Source of the DNA: Folioceros fuciformis
Lineage: Eukaryota; Anthocerotophyta; Anthocerotopsida; Anthocerotales
Reading direction: 5' to 3'
Assembly (NCBI GenBank): GCA_049999805.1
Contig: JBNGIO010005882.1
Location: forward strand, 126,157 to 190,156
Length of the DNA: 64,000 nucleotides
The notes under the pieces were generated by a model. It searched no databases and was not told where the DNA came from. It saw only the letters and a program-made list of their open reading frames with translations. A program made the translations under genes and the position numbers. Of this stretch, positions 57,213 to 64,000 are shown piece after piece (the first letter of the stretch is position 1; every line of letters begins with the position of its first letter).

Positions 57213-60065
57213 ATGGTGCGGAGGAAGCCCATCAATCAAACGCTTATGAAGAGGCGGCCCGTCACTAGAGAAAACACCCGTTGTCGAACCAGTGTCCCAT
57301 TAAGGAAGAGAGATGCAGCAGTCATAGCTGGCTACTTCATGAAGTTATGTTGCAATCAAATGTGCATTCGACGTTTATCAAAAGAGACGTTCCAAGAACA
57401 ACGGTATAGATTTTTACAGATGGGGAGACAAGAACAAGAAACATTATTGGAGTCACTGGTTCAAGTGGAGACATCTGGAAGATCAAAAAAGAAGGTTGTA
57501 ACATACTTGAAGGGTGAGAGATCGGTGAGGTATTGTTTGAAGTCATTTCGGCGGGTGTATTGTATTGGCTTCAAACGATACGATGAGCTTTGTGCCAGGG
57601 TGCTAGCAGCTGCTCCCTGGGACAGCATGCAAGGGAACCCACCTATCTCATCTTCAGCGAGCAGCAATGCATTAGCGTGGATGGATACCACCTTCCTCAA
57701 CATGGCTGAGCGCCTTCCGAATGTGGAGGTTTACAACTTGCCGGACATCTACACCAAGCTTGAGATTTCGAACCAATATGAGCAAAAGTGTGAGAGGTCC
57801 ATGTGTGCCTTCATTTCGTACCAATGGTTCTTATACATTTGGAAGCAGCACTTTAGCAAGGTAAAGATACCAAAGCCCAATCGCTTCTCCACTTGCTCCG
57901 TTTGTGCTGGATTGAAAGCCACGATGAAGAATACATCAACTAAAGCAGAACAACGTATGTACTGTCATTTGCTGACTAAACCATAGGTCATTTCCTCATA
58001 CCAATGGACACCGCACAGTATGGTCAGCGTGCGTACGTTTACACTAGAACTTTAGTGTTTGTCGATGACCTAGACATAGTTGGATTGCCTTCACCTTATA
58101 TGCCTGTGTTTGTACTGCCGATGGGCTGGGAGCTGCCCCCATCAGGCCGGTGTATGATCAAGCACGCGGTGTCTATTTAGCTGTCTATATACATGAAGGG
58201 CCCCAACTTGCCAGAGCCCTACCTATGTGTAGGCTTTCGTGCTTATAGTAGGGTCTTTTGATCAACCCATTCTGTGGGAATTATAGGTGGGTTTTGTGAT
58301 CACACTTGGCCCGTCCCAGAATCCCCGAAAGTAGGGTTTAACTGTCGTGAAGCACTGCTCAACTGCCCCTGCCGTTAGATTGGTCCTTGACTAAATGAAT
58401 GTCATCGATCAGTCAGACCCAACTCACCTGATATTCGGTGTCGTGCATGCAGAGAAGTACCAGACTGCTCTTGACGCCCACTGACATCAGTTATGCGCAG
58501 AGCGTGAAAAGATGTCCATGCATCAAATCAAAAGCTATGTGTACCCGCGGAAGTACCTGATGATGGCAATCCATGGGATAGATCAAAAGAAGATGGAGAT
58601 TCCACACTTCTTACGATGGTACAATAACCTACATGAGGAAAGCCGCGTGGCAGTGCATGTAGTAGGGTGTATGGTGCACAACGACGTGTATAGTGCGAAG
58701 GCATACCAACATCTGGCAAACTTGTGGAATGATGCAAACTTGACTATATCAATCATCCTTGATGCTATTCACACATATGCAAGCGTATTGCTAAAGGTTC
58801 TATACTTACAACTGGACAACACATGTAGAGAGAATAAGAACCAACTGCTCTTCGCATACCAGAAAATACTCGTGGATATGAGAACGTTTGAAAAAGTCAA
58901 AGTTGGTTTTTTGCTTCTGGGCCACATGCATGACCAAATAGACCAAATGTTTTGCAAAACGCTTACACAACTACTCCACAGGTGAAGATCCTCACACAAG
59001 TCCTAGATTTCAGATCCTTCGTGTGGCCAGTTCAAAGGGGAGCGGGATGCAGTGCCCGCAGAACGACACGATGTTTGAATAATCTCTTGTTCCAACATCA
59101 ATTCAAAATAACCCGCAAGTAGAGAGATGACCAGGGGCTCGTCAGAGTGATGCGAAGTAAGCAGTATTCGACGTCTCCCACTTGGGACACAGTAGAAGGC
59201 CTAGAGTTTTTGAAATTTGTCCTAACGGCCACTATCTCTTCTGCACCACCCCTCTCTCTACGAGCAAGGGACAAGAAAGGAAGTGATACTAATATGCAAC
59301 CAGTAGCCGGGGTTACCCACTTGAAGGATGGCCTTGCCGAGTTGCTTGCCTATATCTTGTTGGAGGATGGATTGTGGTGGGATGAGTTCTGAGAAACCCA
59401 AAATGCAATAGCAGAAATGGTAGAGATCGAAATAGAGCTCCCTCTACAGGTTGCGTGGAAATGGTTTTAGAGGGATGCAGCCCAGGAGAGTGTTGAACCA
59501 TTGCAAGTCCCTGATGAAACGTTTCTTCACGAGGCAGTGCTGAGGGAGCTCCCACAGAGGGACACGTACATAGGCAACTATCGGTAGCCCATACAACAAC
59601 AACAGCAGATGGATCGCGTGAACGGTGATGTGTCTGAGATAAGGGAGGGAATGTTCATTGCAACCCCATGCTACACAGATACACACAATTGGCCTTTCTA
59701 GATAAGAAAAGTGGAGGAAGTGCAAATGGAAGGTGCCCAGCCAAGCTTGCTCATCAATTGGTACCAAATTGAACATACAAATGCATATGAAGGGACGTAT
59801 GTAGAAGAATTCATTATCAAAAGCAATAGGCGACAGGACGGCGGTAGGGCAACCTAGCAAGGGCGGAAGGACAAACACCCCAAAAATGTTCAAGAGTTGT
59901 TTTTGGATGAGACTGTTATCCTCTATTACGGTTTCAACCTCACGAAAAGAAAGCACCTTTATGCCACTAATAAAAAGGGGATTTGAGACAAACTCCATCA
60001 GTTGCGTGGGATAATAAAACTCCCAAGTGACTCTCAAACAGTAGGCAGTGACGACAAGTCACAGT
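57213..60065 (+). pseudogene. Decayed transposon-like gene with DUF7869-like region
   Basis: The first segment (57213-57986, 257 codons) has YLKGERSVRYCLKSFRRVYC, SYQWFLYIWKQHFSKV and a Cys pair FSTCSVCAGLKATM. Frames then shift through 58000-58500. The second segment (58512-58985) contains LYLQLDNTCRENKNQLLFAY and KVGFLLLGHMHDQIDQMFCK. This resembles the DUF7869-type core found in transposon-derived eukaryotic proteins (Asp-Asn, Glu-Asn-Lys-Asn, His-x-His-Asp-x-Ile-Asp). Further same-sense pieces reach about 60065 (MFIATPCYTDTHNW, ELFLDETVILYYGFNLTKRK), each split by stops. The whole reads like one large element gene with several frameshifts and nonsense changes. Family name is moderately sure; mobility mechanism is unknown. 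Confidence 0.6.
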
Positions 60066-60659
60066 AGATGGTTGTTGGCATAGGCCTCTGTCTGCCTGTA
60101 TGTAGGTTGCCTAAAAGCAAGCAGTTGTGAAACAATGTGCCAAGCCATTTTGGAATGAACCATTGGCATGCACCTTCACCTTGGGACGACGAGTGTCCCT
60201 GACAATAAGAAGTTGGCATTGCCATCTGTCAAGGAGTGAGGGTTGGAATTCACTAAACTTATTAGCGTTCATAAGATAGATGACAATAGATAGCCACAAT
60301 GTTATGAGTGCAGTGAAACAAGGGATGTAATCCATTACCGTTTGTATTGTAGTCATGGCTACAATGACAAAATTTTGTCCGCATTATGTACAGTTGTGTA
60401 CGGACTTTCGATAGCAGAGGGTTGTAGCACATGATCCTAACATTGCCCACATCTAAATATGTAGACTTGCCTTCATCATGCAAGTCGGGTGTTGGAAGGC
60501 GCCGGCCGACGTGAAACTTCCACGTACAAGATGGATGTCTATATTTCAAGCTGGGAAGATCATGGGTCCATACGAAAAAGTGGTCTAGCGAATGAGAACA
60601 GGGAGCATGTGTCCCCTCTGTCAGACCTAGACTTTGGTTGTCCAACGAGGATTCGCTTA
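60066..60659. other. Unassigned sequence between two transposon remnants
   Basis: Open frames on both strands are short and lack motifs I know. It may be non-coding or pol-proximal sequence of either neighbouring element. Confidence 0.35.
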
Positions 60660-61867
60660 ATATCATTTAATATCGCTTAATATGATTTTCCGGATGAGGC
60701 ATTTTCAGCAGACCTAGTGGGGAGGGAGAGGGCCAAACCAAATGCTAGGCTACCAAGAGGTGAAGGTGCAGCGCCGAATGAGAAGGGAAGAGGGGGATTC
60801 CGTAAACCCTCTTACCAAGAGGTATCTGATTTTTTAGGCACGGGGAAGTTCTCGGTTGATCTCTCACGGCCGCAGTAGCGGCTGTTCCTTTACTTCACAA
60901 GACTAGTTGTTAAGCACAAGGGCAGGCTATATCGCACAAGAGCTGATGGGATGGAACGTTTGTGGGTCAACCTTGGCCAAGTGGAGCAAGTTATCAGCTC
61001 CTTGCATGAGGGAGAGGTTGGAGGCCATTATGCAGCCCATGTGACCTGTAGAAAAATTCTGGCAGCAGGGTGTTGGTGGCCAACAATGCATGCTAATGCT
61101 GGAGAGTTCATCAGGAGGTGTGATGCGTGCCAAAGGGTGGGGAAGCCTACCATGACCACACAATGGCCACTGGTCTCCATCCTAGCCCTAGCACCATTTG
61201 AGAAGTCGGGGATTGATTTTGTATGACCAATTCAGCCCAACTCCAAGGGAAGGCAAAACCAATACATCTTGGTAGCAATCGACTACTGCACACGCATGGT
61301 AGAGGCTCAAGCTTTGCCTGTGGACATAGCCAATGTGGTGGCCAGATTTTTGTTTAAGCAGATCATCACAAGGTATGGGTGTCCGTTGGAGCTGGTGAGT
61401 GATAGGGGGACTCACTTCATCAATGAAGTGGTCGAGCACATGACTGAATATTTCAATATCAGTCATAGGAAGACCACCCCCTACAATCCTAAGGCCAATG
61501 GGCTCACGGAGAAGGCTAATGGGCTGTTGTGCAAGATTCTCAGCAAGCTAACCATCACATATGCTCATGACTGGGATAGGAAGCTTCATTCAGCCTTGTG
61601 GGTGTATAAGACTGCGGAGAAGGTTACCACCTGGAAGACCCCTTATTACCTCACCTATGGACGCTCACCAATTACGCCCATTGAATTTGAGGTACTCACC
61701 TTGAGAATGCAAGAGAGCAATCGATTGCTCGTGGAGGAGAGTCAGCTAGAGAGGCTGACCAGTTTTGTGCAGCATGATGAAGATAAAGAACGGGCCTTGG
61801 CTGTTTTCCTTGATGTCCAGGAGAGGAGGAAGAAATGGCATGACTCGAAGTTGCGTAAACAAGAGTA
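60660..61867 (+). mobile_element. Ty3/Gypsy pol fragment (integrase), interrupted
   Basis: After a degenerate stretch (YQEVSDFLGTGKFSVDL, KHKGRLYRTRADGMERL), the integrase zinc domain is present as GHYAAHVTCRKILAAGCWWP and RRCDACQRVG. The core follows: GIDFV, a TGA at 61225-61227, VAIDYCTRMVEAQAL, VSDRGTHFINEVVEHM (second Asp) and KANGLTEKANGLLCKIL (catalytic Glu), then WKTPYYLTYGRSP. The frame ends where a Copia LTR begins at 61868, so the 3' part of pol and the 3' LTR are not here. Reverse transcriptase is also missing upstream. It is a fragment, not autonomous. Confidence 0.88.
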
Positions 61868-62059
61868 TGTTGTGCCTAGGGTTTATTTAGGTAGTTAGTA
61901 GTTATATTAGTTGTAACCGCTTACGGTTGCAACTACTTACGGTTGCAAAAACTTATGGTTGCAACCGCCCAATCACCTAGCCTATTTAAAGGCTTGTACT
62001 TTACTCATTAATTGATTCCGTTGTTTTCCTTCTTATCTGAGAGCTATTGATTCTCATCA
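61868..62059 (+). repeat. Putative 5' LTR of Copia element
   Basis: It begins TGTTGTGCC and ends TCATCA (TG...CA), 192 bp. It includes a TATTTAAA box near 61981 and internal repeats of CTTACGGTTGCAAC. The matching 3' LTR is outside the window, so the limits rest on TG/CA ends and the adjacent primer site. Confidence 0.65.
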
Positions 62060-62071
62060 TGGTATCATAGC
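62060..62071 (+). promoter_or_regulatory. Primer-binding site like initiator tRNA-Met
   Basis: TGGTATCATAGC follows the LTR directly. Plant Copia elements commonly have TGGTATCAGAGC, complementary to the 3' end of initiator tRNA-Met. One mismatch is seen. Confidence 0.7.
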
Positions 62072-62160
62072 ATCTTTGCTCTCTTGCGTATTCTTATGTT
62101 TCTTATATATGAGGAGATTGTTTACAAGGCACTCTTAAATCTAGCATTTGTCAAAATGGA

Positions 62161-62775
62161 GTGCTATTGTCCTATATTCTCTATTTCACCAATCCTTTAT
62201 CTCTTCCTTTAACATGCTTATATGTTCTAATCTTCTACAATTTCTCCATGGACTTCAATTCTATTAGAAGGAGAAAACAGAAGGTTAAAACGAAAGAGAA
62301 TCTCATTAAGCAACAAGCTATTGAGAGTGAAATAGAAGAAATCTCTTCATCTATAGCAAATTTCATTGTATCAATTTTATTTCCATAACCAAATCAAGGG
62401 AAGCTTATCAAGTTATCAAGATGTAATTTGCTTGAATACTTCAGACCTGTCCATATTAAAGCTTTGGAATTAGCTCTTAATCATATTCCAAATTTAATAA
62501 ATGGATTGATTTCTTCCTGTACTTCTATTTTGTTAAATAAAAATAGAATTCAAATTCCATCTCTTCATGATTTTTATGATCAATTTTCATCTCTCAAAAT
62601 TCAGGTCTCTAATCTACAAACTGAATTATTTGATTTGAAAACAAAATTTTCTTTGATTAATACTAATCAAGAATTAGAGAGTAGGCCATCATCTCCTGAA
62701 AACAGCCTAATGGAGGAATTCTATATGTGCAACAAAATTGAACATAAGCCTTACCGCAAGAGCTTTGTCCTTTGA
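62161..62775 (+). pseudogene. Extra leader reading frame upstream of Copia gag
   Basis: One frame is open from about 62161 to 62775 except for a single TAA at 62386-62388. It is in the same frame as gag, which begins 12 bp after its stop. It contains a Lys/Glu-rich stretch (IRRRKQKVKTKENLIKQQ) and a heptad-like part (FSSLKIQVSNLQTELFDLKT) that could form a coiled coil. I do not recognise a family. It may be an N-terminal gag extension or a separate protein. Confidence 0.45.
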
Positions 62776-62787
62776 GGACGATTAGCT

Positions 62788-63853
62788 ATGGCCGGAGTGA
62801 TTGAAGAAGAATTTGAAGCTACCCCAAACTCACCTTTGGGTAATGATAATGTTCATCCTCCTACACATTATCATTTTGGTGATGGTTTCAAAGAGAAAGG
62901 TAGATTCAACGGGAAAGATTATGATATTTGGGCATTACGTATGCGAGGAGCATTGAGACAAAGAGCATTATGGGGCATTATTGATGGATCCATAACAAGA
63001 CCAAGGTCTGATGATGAATGTGAACTTCAGATTTCCTGGGATACCAGGGATGAGAAGACACAAGATTTGTTAATAAGTGGACTCTCTCAACAAATGGTCA
63101 GGTATGTTGCACATGCAAAAACATCTCATGAAATGTGGCCTCACCTTGCTCAATTATATTCATCACAAGATGTAATGAGCATTGTGGCAGCTTCTCGTAA
63201 CTTCCATAATTTATCCATGAAGGAATCCGACACTATTGAACATCATATTAATGCTTTTAGACAAGCATGCTCCCAAGTTGAATCTGCAACTGGTGTACCT
63301 ATATCTGAGATGGATGCTTATGTAACCCTTCTATCTTCATTGCCTCCCTCCTATCGTCCATTCATCACTACTCAAAACGCAGTTATTCGTAATTCACGGA
63401 GAACTGCAGATGATGGGACAAAGGGTTTTGACATTTTCTGAATTGATCGGAGCACTTCTACAGGAGGAGGCAAGTGGGCGCCATTCTCACTCCAGGCCTA
63501 ATAAACAACAAGTAATGTACTTGCAGAGAGGCAGAGGAAGAGGACGAGGCAGAGGCCGAGGTTTTTCTTCCCAACGTCCTCCATATTCTTCGCCGAGTAC
63601 CAACATTGGAGAGAGTTCTTCATCCACACCTTCAAAGGGTAAAAAGAAGAGCGGCATTATATGCAATTGGTGCAGGATTCCTAATCATACAGAAAAGGAT
63701 TGTCGCAAAAAGAAGAATGGTGAACCTCGCAAGGAGGCTTCACAAGGAATTAATGTAGCTTCCAAAAAGCAATCTTCATCAACTCCAACAGTGCTCACTG
63801 TATGTTTGGCATCACCCAAACCTGCTAATACCTCATGGTATTTAGACAGTTGA
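62788..63853 (+). pseudogene. Copia gag with zinc knuckle, frameshifted; start of protease
   Basis: From ATG 62788 the Copia gag signature is clear: FNGKDYDIWALRMRGALRQ, LWGIIDGS, HEMWPHLAQLYSSQ, and LLSSLPPSYRPFI. The frame ends at 63441, but the expected continuation LTFSELIGALLQEEASG is in the frame opening near 63410, so a frameshift lies at about 63400-63420. An Arg/Gly run (RGRGRGRGRGRG) and a CCHC knuckle CNWCRIPNHTEKDC follow. The protease region reads WYLDS, stop (63852-63854), ATSHI, where the family has a Gly codon. Capsid and RNA-binding roles are known for the family; this copy cannot make the normal polyprotein. Confidence 0.85.
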
Positions 63854-64000
63854 GCAACATCACATATATTTTACAACAAAAGTTATTTTCAGTCATACTC
63901 CCCAACCACAAGACATCAATCTGTCCTCTTGGGAGATGATCACAACCTACCTATTGAAGGCACTGGTTCTGTTGTACTAACATGTGATTCAAGACAAGTC

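Larger units (their letters stand above)
61868..64000 (+). mobile_element. Ty1/Copia retrotransposon, 5' part, runs off the window
   Basis: The element starts with a short LTR (61868-62059), followed at once by a primer-binding-site-like sequence, an extra leader frame, gag, a zinc knuckle and the start of protease. It lies inside the Gypsy integrase fragment, so it is the younger insertion. Gag has a frameshift and the protease active-site region has a stop, so this copy is defective. Pol and the 3' LTR would lie beyond 64000. Confidence 0.85.

Overview
This window looks like nuclear DNA of a land plant. The evidence is multi-exon genes with short GT-AG (and a few GC-AG) introns, DYW-type PPR proteins, a PLATZ zinc protein, a plant kinesin-4, a SPEAR-type EAR protein, and Copia/Gypsy/Harbinger remnants. 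The two PPR proteins end in a variant DYW domain (HAE for HSE, terminal GRP, KP in the PG-box position in one copy). From the literature as I recall it, this variant belongs to seedless plants with U-to-C organelle editing, so a lycophyte, fern or hornwort is the likeliest source. Species cannot be read from the sequence.

Layout. 1-2.3 kb: gene-free, with small tandem duplications. 2.5-8.7 kb: two tandem, intronless PPR-DYW genes (+), each with an N-terminal OSB-like PDF motif. 8.7-18.7 kb: minisatellites, a decayed PIF/Harbinger transposase, and a decayed unknown gene. 18.8-19.8 kb: single-exon Ser/Thr kinase (-). 20.7-31.7 kb: a 40-exon RRP5 ribosome-biogenesis gene (+) whose reading phase I could follow from start to stop (about 1,865 aa). 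31.7-38.4 kb: AT-rich DNA with a perfect hairpin, dispersed and tandem repeats, and a PLATZ gene (34.5 kb) whose tail is cut by an in-frame stop. 38.5-48.4 kb (+): a SPEAR-like TOPLESS-adaptor gene, a PTAR1-like prenyltransferase-alpha-repeat gene, a cytochrome P450 pseudogene and mitochondrial proline dehydrogenase. 48.6-56.3 kb (-): a 27-exon kinesin-4 with a C-terminal Cys-rich domain, convergent with proline dehydrogenase. 56.7-64 kb: transposon graveyard with a DUF7869-like element, a Gypsy pol fragment, and a Copia element inserted into the Gypsy fragment and running off the window.

The intact genes are mostly unrelated housekeeping or regulatory loci (organelle RNA editing, rRNA processing, transcriptional repression, mitochondrial proline catabolism, microtubule motor). 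There is no operon-like logic. The most unusual system is the tandem PDF-PPR-DYW(GRP) pair, a candidate for organelle RNA editing factors with a fused nucleic-acid-binding motif.
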